DNA from: Dissophora ornata
Taxonomy: Eukaryota; Mortierellomycota; Mortierellomycetes; Mortierellales; Mortierellaceae
Assembly (NCBI GenBank): GCA_025201705.1
Contig: MU616692.1
Location: forward strand, 1 to 54,694
Direction: 5' to 3'
DNA length: 54,694 nt
Under the pieces are notes generated by a model. That model worked only from the letters and a program-made list of their open reading frames with translations, had not been told where the DNA came from and did not search any database. Position 1 is the stretch's first letter. The number at the start of each line of letters is the position of its first letter. The translations under genes were made by a program, and so were the position numbers. This document shows, piece by piece, positions 10,960-24,998 of the stretch.

Positions 10960-11492
10960 ATGGCCATCGGAAACTCAATACCCATCGATGTGTCTCTTCT
11001 TGAAGACCTCGAACAGTCTGCCCTCCAACTCTCTTCACAGCTCGACGCCTTGCTCTCAGGTCTGCAGTCAAATCTCCAGCAAGTACGCTCGCTACTATCA
11101 TCGCCCTCGCCCTCCTTTGTCGGACTCTCTGGAAACCTATTGACGCCTCAGTTCCTCCCCTCCACTTTTCCGTAATTACAGGCGGCCTCTGCAACATTAG
11201 GATCCATCAAAGTATATGAGTCCAGTCTGGTAAACGGCGTGTGCGGCCAAGTGACAGCCTGCGCCGAGCAGACGACAGATCTGATCAGTCGGTGTGATGA
11301 AATGGACAAGGATATGGCTTCAATGGCAGCTATCGCCACACAAATGTAAGCTAGTTAGCCTAGCATTGTTTAACATTTTTTTTGCTTTAAATGACACAAG
11401 GCGCCATTGTCAACCAAACTGTTTCTGGAAAACCCCCTTTTAGTAAGGCGATCAAGCAAGCAGTCGACATCCTAGGATCTTCTGTCAAATGA
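10960..11492 (+). CDS. BORCS6: BORC complex subunit 6-like protein
   Basis: Three exons, 10960-11082, 11182-11345 and 11444-11492, give 111 aa. It is all helical: a first helix with LEDLEQSALQLSSQLDALLS, then YESSLVNGVCGQVTACAEQT and a conserved end CDEMDKDMASMAAIATQIKA. This pattern (a helix pair closing with CEELD..M..V..LA.QI..I) resembles the C-terminal domain of BORCS6/lyspersin. Mammalian BORCS6 is longer and this would be the core domain only. BORC recruits Arl8 to lysosomes and controls their transport; here it would act on vacuoles or lysosome-like organelles. Identity rests on remembered family patterns, so another small coiled-coil BLOC/BORC subunit is the main alternative. Confidence 0.7.
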
Positions 11493-11564
11493 AACGAGCA
11501 TCAGAGTCTTAAAGAAAGTAAAAAATAAAGAAAGCAAATGGTGTCTATCTATTATGACTCTTAT

Positions 11565-12553
11565 TCAAATATCGATATTCTGGTTTTCCAGCTCCAATGC
11601 CGACTCTCCTTCTTCAGACACCCAGGTCGGTGCCTCCTCTGACCCAACATCCCGATACACAAAGAAATGATGGTTCAGACTCGGATGGCTATGGATCTTG
11701 TGCACACTACCTAATCCTCCAGAAGCTTTCATCGGAGTAGTATAAAACACGCGTCCGACACGCGAGTGCACCAGGGCCATTGAGCACATCACACAAGGCT
11801 CGTGTGTTAGATAGACATCGTATCCTGTGCACAGGTACGCCTTTCTCGGCCGTGAAGTGCCATCAGTGTCGTCGTCATCGTCTTCATTGTTGTTGCTGTC
11901 ATCGTCATCGTCGCCGTCGTCGTTTTCTCCCTTTGCTTGCTCAGCCAACTCTTTAACCACTTCTTGTTCTTCGCTCATGATGGGTTTTCTCGGCAAGTGT
12001 TCATCAAGAGCGCGTTTTTTAAGATCTATCTCTGCAGATAAAGCTTCACCATCCGTGGGATGTTCCTTTCGTTTTTCTCCGCACACTGGTGATGCTGCTG
12101 CTGTCGCCGCCAAAGATGCCCGCTCCCTCTCGCGTTTCGCTACAGCCTCGATACAGTTCATGATCGCGTGGTTCAGGATATGGCGTGTACTGTTCCGGGT
12201 ATCAAAAGACGTTGCCAGGACCTGCTGCGTTGCCGGGTCAACAATGGCTGCTATGCTTGGAACCTGTAATTTTTTTTGTCAGCACATGTAACAAGGGTAA
12301 AAAGTCTTAATAAAAAAAAAAACATCTGCCACATTTTGACAAAAAGCATATTTACCTCGCCTTGAGATGTCGCGTGTTCGATCAACTCCCATGTATATCG
12401 CATATGTCCCATTATTGTCTCCAACTCGCTGTCTGAGATCTCAGGATGCCTGTCCCCGCAAAAAAAAAAGATCTTGATGACCTCTGAAGGCTTGCAACTC
12501 AAGCCTGACATGATGTTTGAGGCAATTACATCAACGGGAAAGGTAAAGCGACC

Positions 12554-12590
<37 letters not shown>

Positions 12591-13479
12591 AGAACAGAAA
12601 ACCCACCAGTTTTTGTCAGAAAACAATAAAAAAAAGGGAAACGTCCATTATTTTCATCCGCGCAGAATGCGAACATCCCCCTCTCTCTCTCCCTAAAGCA
12701 TACCTGCTCATATCTTCCCGGAAGGTTATCGGCCACGCCATCTTCCAGATCTCAAATTGATTCCGAGTCAGAGGTGGATACATGGGTACGGCATGGATCC
12801 GTGGTACAACAATTTTTGACAATCCTGCTTCTTCTATCAACTGAGCGAGATCCTTGGATGTGATGGCGGATTCCTGACAAAGGATGATGTCCAGCTTTAT
12901 AGCTAAATCGACAAAAAATTAAAGGGTCCCCCCAATGTTTTAGCAGTGTTTACCCTCAAGCGTTAAATGTGTTGACAGACGAAACGATCAAGAGAAAAAA
13001 AAAGAGAGAGAGAGAGAGAGGGAGGGAGAGTTTTACCTGTATCCTGAGTAGCCTTGCGGATCTGCTTGAGGTGGTCCAACCCCTTCGTTGGAGGCAGTTT
13101 ACTCCGGACGAATCTATCATACGAAGCAGGTGTGATAAATGTGCTTTTGGATGAGTGGGGCACGGTTTCGAGCGTTTGGAAAATATATCACCATCCACAG
13201 ATCAAATTATCCGCCCTACATACTTGAGGACATTGTTCGTGTTACTGGGCTCAATGGTCGCAATGTAAACGTTCTCTGTGGAGGCAAAAGATAGGGTAGG
13301 CCCGAAAAAAAATATAGAATATAAAATAGTAAACACGAAAAGATAAGCGACTGGGTCCTGGGTATTTTTTTTTTTTTAAGTTGCGAATTGATCTGGTTGC
13401 GATCGACAATGAGGTATGCTGGACAGTTACCAGGCTCCAGAGGTCTGGTCTCAGCATCGGGCAGGACCTGTTCAAGCAT
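11565..13479 (-). CDS. TAD3: tRNA-specific adenosine deaminase subunit TAD3/ADAT3
   Basis: Six exons give 389 aa: 13479-13431, 13275-13224, 13113-13037, 12902-12704, 12449-12356 and 12263-11565. The N-terminal half matches TAD3 ([49 protein letters not shown]). The C-terminal deaminase fold has zinc ligands His189, Cys314 and Cys317 ([22 protein letters not shown] region). The catalytic Glu of active deaminases (HAE) is replaced by Ile191 (HAI), as expected for the structural subunit, where yeast has Val. TAD2-TAD3 converts A34 to inosine in tRNA anticodons. An Asp/Asn/Glu-rich insertion of roughly 75 residues lies between the HAI and PCxxC motifs. The gene is divergent from GAL7. Confidence 0.93.
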
Positions 13480-13889
13480 CGCTGTATGTTGGGGGGATCA
13501 GTTCAAAGAATGGAAGGCGAATGAAGGGAGAGGGAATTGGAATGGATACAAGGTACATTCATGTATTGTTCACCCGCCCTTTATCAGTTGCTTGCAGATC
13601 GATCGTAAACAAAAAAAAACAAAGAACTTAGCGGCTAATACATAATTGACAGATTCTGCTAGCCTTCTCCCCCCACGTCTTTTCTTCAACTTTGTTTTTC
13701 CTCGCAACGAAGATAACGCCCTTCCAACTCCTTCCCCCCCACAGTCAACGACAGTTCTGCTCCGGATACACTTATAAACAACCTCCAACCCCCGCTTTTT
13801 TTCGTTTCTCTCATTCCTTTTTTTTCTCTCATTCCATTCACCGCACTTCCCCACCACCACCCCACCCCACACAGTATTCGCGTATAAAT
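13480..13889. promoter_or_regulatory. divergent intergenic region, TAD3 and GAL7
   Basis: 410 bp between the TAD3 start (minus) and the GAL7 start (plus). The GAL7-proximal half is C/T-rich on the + strand, with long CCACC and TTTCTCTC tracts, as is common in fungal 5' UTRs. No Gal4-type CGG-N11-CCG site was noticed. Confidence 0.45.
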
Positions 13890-15286
<1,397 letters not shown>

Positions 15287-15558
15287 ACCATTCTAGTCTT
15301 GTTTTCCCATTTTTTATTATATCATCTCCACAAATGAAACACAGTGTGTGTAAAAAGTCATAGTGGATCTTATACGATCAAACTGGGTGCGCAACGAGCG
15401 TGAACCTCACACTACAGAGGCCACCCATACACCGGCCAAACTTTAGCAGCCATGTAACTCCAGCTCATTTTCGCAATATATGTCTCATCCCCACTTTTTC
15501 TCTTACAGTCTCCCTTGTTGATCGCCATCGTTTGTCCGCTTCAAATATCTCCACTTGC

Positions 15559-18500
15559 TCAGTACTCCATCGTGGCCTGCCCTTTCGCCATTCCCAGAGC
15601 GGCTGCTTCCGCATGCGTCTCTCGCTGTTGCTGTTGCTGCACCCTCAACACCGAAGCATAACTGAATCCACCAGGAGTTTTAGTGGCCACAGTACTGTCA
15701 CCATTTCCATTGCCACTATCAGGTTTTCCTGTTAGCCCCTCCGTGGCGGCAGATTTGACTTGGTTCTCCTCGCCTACACTGGCGACCATTCCCGACACGG
15801 GCACGCGCCTTTGCTCTGGATTGTTAACAACGGGTGGAGTTAGATTGGCGCTCGCATCATTGACTGGCAGTGGCTTTCGAAGCTGATGCTCAGGGTTGTT
15901 GCTCGAGCCTCTGGCAGTAGGCAAGTCAGCGCACACCACCTTTGGCTTCTCGGGCGATATTGATATCTGACCCCTGGGTTTCAAGATTTGGTATAGAGAC
16001 GGGAATGATGAGTGAATGTTCCACACGAGTGATTTGTTTCCAACGCATCCTGTAAAGTCAAGTAATATCATGGACTTACTGCAGGCTGGGGTTGAGTGCA
16101 CCCACTTGTTCAATCTCAGGATTTGCTGTCTCTCCTGCGAGTGCTCTGACTGAACGATTCACCCAGGCGGGACTCCGCTGGACTGGAGGTGTCGACTGCA
16201 AAGCGGCTAAAGATCGGAGGATAGTTTTGTGTTAGCGTATATGGCTCTCAAATACCGACTCGAGATAGGAACTCTGACGGATGAGAAAAAGCACCCACCA
16301 ACGGTCGAATCGCCTCGGCTATGAGCAGCGCTATTAGAGGGAAGTGGCGGGAAGCTATCTGTTTCCAGCACCAACGATATCTGGGATGGTTTGGCTATCG
16401 ACGTATCCACATTTTAGCCATTTTTACGTCTTCATCCGCATAACAAAAAAAAAATTGCTGGAAATAAGAAAAGAAAGCTTACGAGACTGGTCCGTGTTTC
16501 TGCGTTTCCTGCCCGATCCTGCGTCTGATCTGTCAGCTGTAGTCAGTTTCGACATCTTGCCGCTCAAGCTGTTCACCTGACTCTGCTCCTGTGCATCAGT
16601 TTCCTGGCTATCCGCTCCGTTCAGCTCACTATCCAAACGAGCAGTTGAGTTATCCCTGTTTGCAGATTGCTTTCCAATGTGTCCCTCTTGATCGCTCGAA
16701 CTCGACTTCTCATACTGCTGATACTTCTGAACCTTGTTCTTCTGCGGGTGTTTTCGACTCTTCTTTCCGCCCTTCACCTGCCCAGGGTTTCCAGGGGATG
16801 ACAAATCCGATTTGCTATCACTAGACCGATCGGTGCGCGTCACATGCTGACCTCTATTATTGAATCCTGCCTCGCGCGGGAAATTGCCCTGCGGATTCAT
16901 TTGTGCGTAGTCTTCGTGCTGCCGATATTGTCGTGTCCCTGTGCCATTACGGTGATTCCTCTTATTGTTCTCGCGCCTGTGATTTACGAAACTACCATCC
17001 TGTCCACGCTCAGCCAGCACACGTAACTCTGGGTCACCGCTTCTTCTTGGTCCTCCAATATACTCCTGGTCCTGCTGACTGGGATGCAAAAACCCATGTT
17101 CTTGATACGGCTTTCCATTGCTGGGCATTTGAGGATGCATAGAAAATCCAGGCGCCGGTACCCACATCTGGTTGCTGAAATCTTATGAAATTGGGCCGTC
17201 CAACGATGAAAGTGTTAATGTGAGTTGCCATATATTCATCAAAAGTGCAGTTTATCTGACACCAACGACTTACAATACGCATCTCCTGGCACATTGTGCG
17301 GGGCGGTGGGCGCAGCATTCGCCTGAAGATAAGCATCAGGAAGATAGTGATGGCTTACGACCGTGCGGTGAGGCAACTCCTGCCGCGTGAATCCATGTGA
17401 TGGCGGTTTATTCCAGGGGTCCTGTCCATCAATGTTTCCGTCCGCAGGGAATCGGCGGTACGGTGTCGGCATTCCAAACGTCGACGCATCTTGAGACATG
17501 TTCGGCGACGAGTGCATCCAACTTTGCGCCGGAAAGAATGCAGGCATCGCTGGATTTCCTGGGATAGACGCCATTGCTTGCGCTGGCCTGAATCTAACAC
17601 ATGCAAAATAATAACAGAAGCATCACCAAGTCATTATGGGCTGACAGTTTTCGAATGATAAAAACATTCGAGAAATCACAAAGCTAGAGATCGTACTCTC
17701 CACCAGCGAGTACGCTATTCGACTTTAGTCGCGCTGCGATTGGAACTTCGCGGAGGTACCGCCCTCTTGTATAGTTCAGCATTGCCAAGGCGTCAGATGC
17801 TGTTTCAAACTCAATAAACCACATGTTGCCAACCGCTTCCTTTGTGACCAATTTTGCGGGACAGTTGGCTTCATTGAAGATGGCTCTTATTTCCTAAGAA
17901 CATAAGTAGTTTTTAGTGAGTAACATGTTTTCGTCCATATTATTGCCCGTTACGATTCAATGACAGGCCCTAGAATTAGTGGACTCTTACTTCTTCTTCA
18001 GTGTCATCTGGAAGCTCACGAAGGATAAGCGTAGTTCTCGGTCGATCAACCGTGATGGCTTTCACCATCGTTCCAGTTGCATCCACAGAGACCTTATTGG
18101 ACCTTCGTAAGGCGTCAACCACTTTCTGCAGGTCATCAGTAAGGGCTTTGACTTTTTTAAAGTCAGCAACTACCGAAATGGACACCCAGTGATCTGCATT
18201 CATTTTCGAAACTATTTGACATTTTTCATGTTAGCACCTGAAATTCTGCCAGTCATTTCACAAACCCCACGATACTACAGCGTCTTACCAAGATAGGTGT
18301 CGGTCGCCAGATTCCTTGTCGAAAAGTACCATTCCAACTGCTCTCGAAGGCGGTCGTGGCCTTGTTCTACAGGTGAGCAAATAACGATTAATCAGCTGCT
18401 TGACAATGTGATAAGCGCTATAAGTGAGCATAACAGATGAGATGAAGCAAAGATCATTTGACGATGCGTATTCACATACCCTGATCACCATATGCGCCAG

Positions 18501-19485
18501 CGCTCATGGAGGATGTCGCCATCTGCAACGGAGACGGCTGCGGCTTCTCTTCCGTGTCCTCATACATCGCACGTTGAGGTGGAGACGCCGTTGGTATCAT
18601 TGGTGGCACCAAATGCGTCATATGCGACGGATGATAACCCCAAGGCATTTGATAAAACTGTTGCTGGGGATATGAAGCTTCTGGTGGGACAAGGTGGCCG
18701 TGATTGGACATTGCACTAGGCTGCTGGGAATTGAATACTTCGATGGGTTGCTCTGATGTGCGATGGCTTGACTGGGCATGCTGGTGAGACATATACTCTG
18801 CATGGTGCTGGCTACCGTCGACGGCCACCTGTGAATGAGCTCCAAACGGCTGGGGAGATTGATATCCTTGAGAATTGTGGTTCATTGTCTGAGAGATGGC
18901 AGATTTGTCGGATAGTGAGCCTGGCATGGCTGATACGCCTCCATGAGAGTATGCCCCGTATGGCGGGCTGTGAGAGACAGTATTTCCCTGGTTCGTGTTG
19001 GAGAGCATTACACCGCTGTCATTCGAGTGCTTGCGGTGATTATGTGGTGAATATGACGAATTGGAGCGATAGTAATGCTGAGAGTGGTTCGAGAAGTTGT
19101 TTTTGGCAGAGTTTTCTTGGCGTCTGTAGTCTCCATTCGACTGTTGCTGATGGCCGTGTTGTTGATTGCGAGCACGAGTGCCTTTGTTGTTGATATTGCT
19201 ATTGGTGTCGCGGTGATGGCTGTTGTAGTTTCCGCCTCTGTTGTGAATGCCTACACTTTGGTCATAGTTTATGTATCCCCGATGATTGTGGTTCCGAAAC
19301 TGGTTTGCGTGATCGAAAGCGCCATCGTTGCCATATGGCGGGCGGTTTCCTCTGTTGCCAGCATTGGCTTTAAACAGATGTCTATCGTACCCCGGGCGGG
19401 GTTGGAATGATGCTTGAATGCCTTCGTTGGCCATATTGAGGGAATCCCTCATTGGCATCTGTGTCAGGACTGGATCTCCGTTCAT
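15559..19485 (-). CDS. LARP4: LARP4-type La-related RNA-binding protein
   Basis: Nine exons give 1052 aa: 19485-18480, 18366-18289, 18211-17991, 17893-17697, 17593-17274, 17181-16483, 16394-16299, 16206-16080 and 15973-15559. The first 335 residues are Asn/Gln/His-rich. The La module follows: La motif LREQLEWYFSTRNLATDTYL, then VSKMNADHWVSISVVADF, and an RRM (TTLILRELPDDTEEEIRAIF to REVPIAARLK). This order and spacing match LARP4 rather than La or LARP1. The C-terminal half is low in complexity but keeps SFPPLPS and a final SYASVL motif, both echoed in animal LARP4. LARP4 proteins bind poly(A) and PABP and stabilise mRNAs. The exon 5/6 join has an alternative (donor at GC/GTATTG with acceptor TTTCAG), changing only a few residues. 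An upstream in-frame Met at 19572 is possible. Confidence 0.88.
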
Positions 19486-21399
19486 TGTTGCGTAGATATT
19501 TGAAGTGACGCGTTGTACGTATAGGATGTATAGGATGAAGTTACTCGTTGATGTTCTACAATGGAGATTCAATACAGGAACAAGGTTATGAGGTTATGAT
19601 TGGTGTTCAAATTTCGCGTCAAAAAGCAGAGGCCAGCACAGCTTTCTGCGTTACATTGAGAGCAATGAGAGCGTAGGACACACCTATTTCTTCTTTTCGT
19701 TAAAAGAGCGCAGGTGGAGCAGTGTTGAAGAAGATTATGTACTATGTCAGTAAAGGCTTTAAAGACATGCAGGGAATGGAAACAAACGCAGAAGGGACGA
19801 CAGAGAGGCTAGTTTGACTGCGCGCCAGCAGCGAGATCTGGAAAAGAAAAAGGAGGGAAGAGGAGACGGAATACAATCAAAGCAAAAGGAGTATCCCCAA
19901 TTTTGATTTCAATACCAACCAGCCGCACAATTCAAGGAGCCACGAAAAGATGCCGAATGTTAAGGGTGGATGAGAGTCGATTATGTTCACAAGACGCAAA
20001 GCTTCAGAAAGGGAAATTGTGGAAATGGGAGTCATCACAGTGTGGAACGAGCAGAGCGACCTGATGATTCCCACGAACGTTCTCAACAGATCAACAACAA
20101 AAAGGGATACCAGGAATGACAATGAAATGAAAATCAGCAGACCACAAAGACTAGTCCTTGACAAAGAGTGCATGAATATAGCTCATATTGATCATTCGCC
20201 ATCATTCTACGGCGAAAATCTGTGAAGCTCTCTTTTCTCTCTCGGCTGCGAGAGTGTGTAGTGTCAACTCTGCTGTGGGAAAGGATAGTATTTTTTCTTT
20301 GCGGCAACAAACCCATAGCCTTATCAGTGTCATCCCTTGCTCATTTGCGTCGTTGTTGTTTCCCCCTAGAGGTTTGCCTCATAAATATGGCTACCCCGCA
20401 CCCTATTCTTGAGCAGAGAGCAAAGGAGAACCTGCCCAAGGTCCCTCTTTGATGAAACTATACAAAAAAACCCCCGCGCCTCCCTGGATCGAGGAACGAG
20501 CAGGGGAGCAATTTGTGCATTCATCCCATCGTCCTGTTGGATCCACACATGGCCCGGGATATTTTATTTTTCTTTCAGTCTTACCTCGATGGATACCACA
20601 CTCAAGGCTCGCTCGATCAAACTGCTCGGTTTGTGCTGCTCTTGATACCGGAGGCGGTGTTTTATTTTTTTTTGCACTTTTGGTGGCAAGCGACAGGCTG
20701 ACTGTTTGTGCGTTTTAGTGATGTTTGATATATTGGATGGTTTAGCGTGGGACGCTGTGTTACTGTTGTTGAATCAGGAGGCAAGCGAAAACGGAATGGA
20801 CCGAGAGGGAGAGCGATTGGAACGGAATGGAGCAAAAGCAGAATGTCAACGGAATCAGAGTAGAATGAGGAAGGTCAAGGAGAAGGGAAGGGCGAGAGGA
20901 GAGAGAGAGAGAGAAGGGAAAGGAAGACAAATGATGAGAGGAAAGAAAATGAAGCCAAAATAACTATCGTGCAAGGAGCCATATCAGCCAGCGCTGGACT
21001 CTTGGCATACAAGAAATAATAATAGCGTAATAGCGCACAAAAGAAAAAAAAAGAAGAGGCCCTGCAAGTCTGAGTTTGTCGAAATGTGGAGCATGGGCCT
21101 CTCCACTGTCCGGTGGATTACGTCCAAATGGGCTCATTAGGTCTTGCCCAGCTAGACCACCATCCCCGCATCCATGAGGCTGACATGTCCAAACGGGGCA
21201 GTTAGGAGTACAAGGTGCACGCAGGAGGAAGGGGTACAGGGGAACGACAAGTGAACGGATACGCCTGCGGTGCAGACAAACGTCCAAGGGGCCGACCTGA
21301 GAGGAACCTCTCCCTCATGCACATCGAAACATATCCAGAGCGAATGGCCTGCGACTTCAGCTCTCATGCAGACAGACGCTCAGGGCACTATTTGAAAAC

Positions 21400-21433
<34 letters not shown>

Positions 21434-21681
21434 ACGAGATTTATTCAAAGGCGGAAGACACTAATTTATTTATGAGAAAAAGGGCAGGGCTCGTTTCAGG
21501 TGTCAGAGCTCACGGTTATTAAGAGTGGGAAGACGGAGGACGCTGACGAGCAGACCGAGAGTGTAGGCGCATGGAGAAAAAAAGTCGAGAAACAGGGGGG
21601 ACAATGGCTTAGGAGATACAGGTATGGTGATCGGGAGTATGCTTCTTTTGCGCATCCGCGAAAATACAAAAGCGTCCGCGC
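19486..21681. other. 2.2-kb intergenic region
   Basis: No gene is supported here. It is upstream of LARP4 and downstream of the Rab5 stop, both on the minus strand. It contains GA-rich tracts around 20895-20925 and a long GT microsatellite at 21401-21432. Open frames exist but are composition-driven, lack splice-linked partners and show no family motif. Confidence 0.55.
21401..21432. repeat. (GT)16 microsatellite
   Basis: An uninterrupted dinucleotide run of about 32 bp, 250 bp downstream of the Rab5 stop codon. Confidence 0.95.
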
Positions 21682-23579
21682 TTAACAGGCACAACCTGCC
21701 TCCTTGGTGTCACGGTTCAGATCCACTCCCCGAGCATTCAATCCTGTTCCACGAGGGCGAGGGTTGGCAAGCATGTCCAGTGGCATCCTCTTGGCTGCAT
21801 TATGAACAAGGGGGAAAAAAATTGAATATGGGTCTTTCAAGTGCTAGACAATAAAGTCGAGATGAATCCAGAGTAACAAAGATATCACGCTCATTTACCT
21901 ATGCTTAAAAACAGTTCGTTCACATTCGTCGCAGTCTTGGCAGAGGTTTCGAAGAACAGTAGTCCGGCCTCATCAGCATATGCTTGTGCCTCCTACAAAC
22001 ACAAAACAATCATAGCGACGAAAAGTATTCGTTAACTAAATCTTTACAGATACTTGTGGGGGTGTCAGTCGTTGCTGTCTTGACATACCTCAGTCTCAAC
22101 AACACGCCTCGCACTCAAATCGCTCTTGTTTCCTGCCAAAGCAATCACAATGTTGGGATCTGCTTGGCGCTGAAGCTCCTTGACCCATGACTTGGCCTTA
22201 TCCAGAGAAGCCTATGTCCGGTAAAGTATTTAGCAATTCCAGGTCAATATTCCCAACTGAGGTACAACACGCATTGACATCAAAAAGATGAAAACGCTCC
22301 GATGCTTACGCTCTGGGTGATATCATAGACCACGACTGCACAATTTGCATTGCGGTAGTACATTGGTGCCAAACTCTATAGCCACAAAGACGGGAGTAAG
22401 GTCCGAACCGGTTAGTTTTGCCGGTATCGTCTCGTGCTCCAACTTTGTATCCTTGTGAATCATCTCTCTGGGGCGATCTGGTTCTGGCCTCCAGCATCCT
22501 GCGCAAAAAATCAAAGAGCAAAATCATGAGGAAACACGTGCCTTATAACGCTCCTGTCCAGCAGTGTCCCTATAAAACGAAGGGGCGAAAAAATTGGGCG
22601 AGGGAAGAGGGGTAGAGAAGAGAATGCGAACAAGAGAAAGTAAGAGAGTTAACTATGCGAAATGTCCACACGCAAGAATAGGGAGACAGATAGACATGTC
22701 TCCATTGCGAGGTTGCACAGTGAGTTGCTCCCGTACCAGATCTCGAACTTGACTGTTGTGGCATCGTCCAAGCTGATGGTCTGTGTCAAGAAGGCGGCTA
22801 TTTATACACAACAAGGGACACCGTAGAGAACAATATTAGATGAGGCGGAGGAAATATGAATCTTTGCAACTAAAGTGCAGCAATTGCTGCCAGGGCAAAA
22901 CAAATAGCCACACGCGGGTGGGAGAGCAGGAATGTCTCCGGCGATCTTCCTGAACACATTCTCGTCATAGTTGTGACAGCATTATTTTTCGACTTTTGTC
23001 AGCCCTTCCTTGAAGCTCGCTTCCAGCTGTGAGAATAGCATCAAGCACTTTACCTCCAATGGTACTCTCTCTAAAGTCGTCAAACTGATCCTTGACGAAT
23101 CGGAGAACAAGACTGCGGGGCAAAGTCATACGGAGGAGAGCGGTCGTCATATGAAGGTACGAAAAAATATAGACGTTTGTAAGCAAACTGAACACCAGAG
23201 GTATTGAGAGTCGACTGCATTCTTGGACGTAGCAGTGTGCCACAGGACACCTGTTGGTGGAGAACCGTTGCTTCGACTTACCTCGATTTGCCTACAGCAG
23301 ACTCGCCTGGAAAGCAAACAGACAACGGGGGCGAAGCAAGGAGAGAGATAAGAGATGGAGTGAGTTGTGCGTTTCGGGCGACGAAGCTGGACAGCACGGC
23401 GTATAGCACAAGGGCTGGGTTCATTGAAGGGTGAGGTGGGATAGAGGCTAACTCCCGCTGGGGGTTGCCCAAGTCGTAGAGCGCGGTGGCAGATACGCAC
23501 CCAGGAGGACAAGCTTGAACTGGAAGAGCTTGCCAGCTGGCTGCGGCTGTTGCGGTACGCCTTGACGGGAGTTGGACAT
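21682..23579 (-). CDS. RAB5: Rab5-family small GTPase
   Basis: Nine exons give 215 aa, the normal Rab5 length: 23579-23501, 23306-23282, 23112-23054, 22797-22737, 22569-22542, 22375-22310, 22211-22089, 21992-21899 and 21794-21682. All G motifs are present: GESAVGKSS (27-35), Thr52 of switch I in ESTIGAAF, WDTAGQE (75-81), NKSD (134-137) and ETSAK (162-166). [12 protein letters not shown] and [21 protein letters not shown] are Rab5/Vps21 signatures. The C-terminus CAC is a double geranylgeranylation site. It should act in early endosome fusion. Intron 5 has a GC donor (AAG|GCACGT); no GT site keeps the conserved RYKSLAP junction. Exon 2 is only 25 nt and exon 5 only 28 nt. Confidence 0.95.
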
Positions 23580-23974
23580 GTTGAGTATGAGGCGATGTGG
23601 TGTGGTGGTGTTGTAGCTTAGCGAGCTGAGGCGATGGGGTTTGAAGAGGGGTCGGTTTGGAGTGACGCGCTGGGCTGGGAGTTGGATTAATAAAGGCGGA
23701 AAGAAGAGACAGGAGAAGTTGAATGAGATAATGAGATGACGATGGAAGAACAGAATCAGCAGATTGTGAGGAACAAAGGCCAAGAAGGTCACAGCTCACA
23801 CTGACATCGTGCGTGTGCGATGGCCACATTTCGAGTGAGCAGAAACGTGACTGACGATCACAGAGGGACAGACGAGGGCATTCCCAACATTCGATCACTG
23901 TCGCAAGACAGTATCCATTCTCGAGGACGATCTAACCCCTTTATTACTATACATGTACACCATGGTTACAAAGC
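23580..23974. other. intergenic, promoter side of Rab5
   Basis: 395 bp between the Rab5 start and the stop of the next minus-strand gene. It should contain the Rab5 promoter and the 3' end of the neighbour. No RNA gene or repeat was noticed. Confidence 0.5.
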
Positions 23975-24998
23975 TCATGCCGCCGAAGAAACTGTCGGCA
24001 TTGGATCTGTGCTCCAATCTACACGCTGGCAGCGTACAGACGGGTTAAACACCTCAAACATCTCTGCCTCGTCGTTCACATTCTGACAGAGCTCCGCATC
24101 GTGCTGTTCCAGCAGCATCTCAAGTTTCTGGCTGTCCTCTTTCACATACAGGAACGCCCAGGTGATTAGACGTCCCCAGAATCCATGGTGTGCCAGCAGT
24201 CGAGCCACGTGCAGGAAATCCTTTGCGCCCCGTTGTCGGTAGGCCTGTGCCAGATATGTCTGAGCAGTAAACTGGCTGCTGGCGAGGATGCTGATCAAGG
24301 TGTTGAAGGCATGGTCTTCCTTGTCTCTTCTACTCGCACCCTTTCCGCCTGCGTCTGACACCTCGAGCTGTGTTTCGGACAAGTCTGTGTGCAGGGTGCT
24401 GCACACTCGTGCGGCCTTGAGGAACTGGCGGTACTCCTTAGAGACATGGCCATTGACTAAAGGCGAGGGGGCACTGCACGGTGTAGCCTCAAAGCACCCA
24501 GTGCATGATTCGCATGACATGGTTTTCAATTCTTGATGTTGATGCCTTGATGCCAAACGACTTTTTTTTTTTGCGAGTTTGGTTGGTGCCTCCCAACATA
24601 CACCTTAAGGAGCAAGTATTAAAAAAAACTACGAACCCTTCTTCGGACGTGCATTCCGTTGTCAGTCGATAGACACAAGACGCGACGTGGTCAAAGTCTT
24701 TTGGCTCCTTTTCACTAAGAAGGTGTCGAGCTTGTGGAAAGTCTTGGACAAGGATATGCCACGTTGGCATTTTCTTCTTGAGTTTTGTCATTTTGCTGGG
24801 ACGAAAAAAAAAAACGGTTGAAGATGAACCGAGGATTCCACACCGACAAATCGGCAGGACATCCTCATCCTGGCAGGAAGCGTCTGCTACTGGCCACCTG
24901 TCAGGTAGACATCCAGTCGAAAGATATGGCCACCCTTCATTCTTGCAGCATATCGAAGCAAGAGGCAACTGGGAGAAAGCGCTGAGATCCAGCGCCAT
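23975..24998 (-). CDS. unrecognised protein, two or more exons
   Basis: The best model is 24998-24637 joined to 24545-23975, 310 aa. I do not recognise the family. The C-terminal part is the firmest: a Cys-rich start (MSCESCTGCFEATPC), then a predicted helical region including TYLAQAYRQRGAKDF and FWGRLITWAFLYVKED, with high coding character up to a stop at 23975. The N-terminal exon begins MALDLSAFSQLPLASICCKN. A pyrimidine tract with CCCAG near 24800 looks like a splice acceptor, so the first exon may itself be split; the donor at 24636 (GTTCGT) is weak. No membrane span or signal peptide is evident. The existence of a gene is likely, the exact model is not. Confidence 0.45.

Noticed and set aside
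15559..16113. Unspliced reading of the LARP4 C-terminal exon upstream to 16113
   Set aside because: Reading through gives a non-conserved stretch; a CCCAG acceptor at 15974 joins in frame with the GTAAGT donor at 16079.
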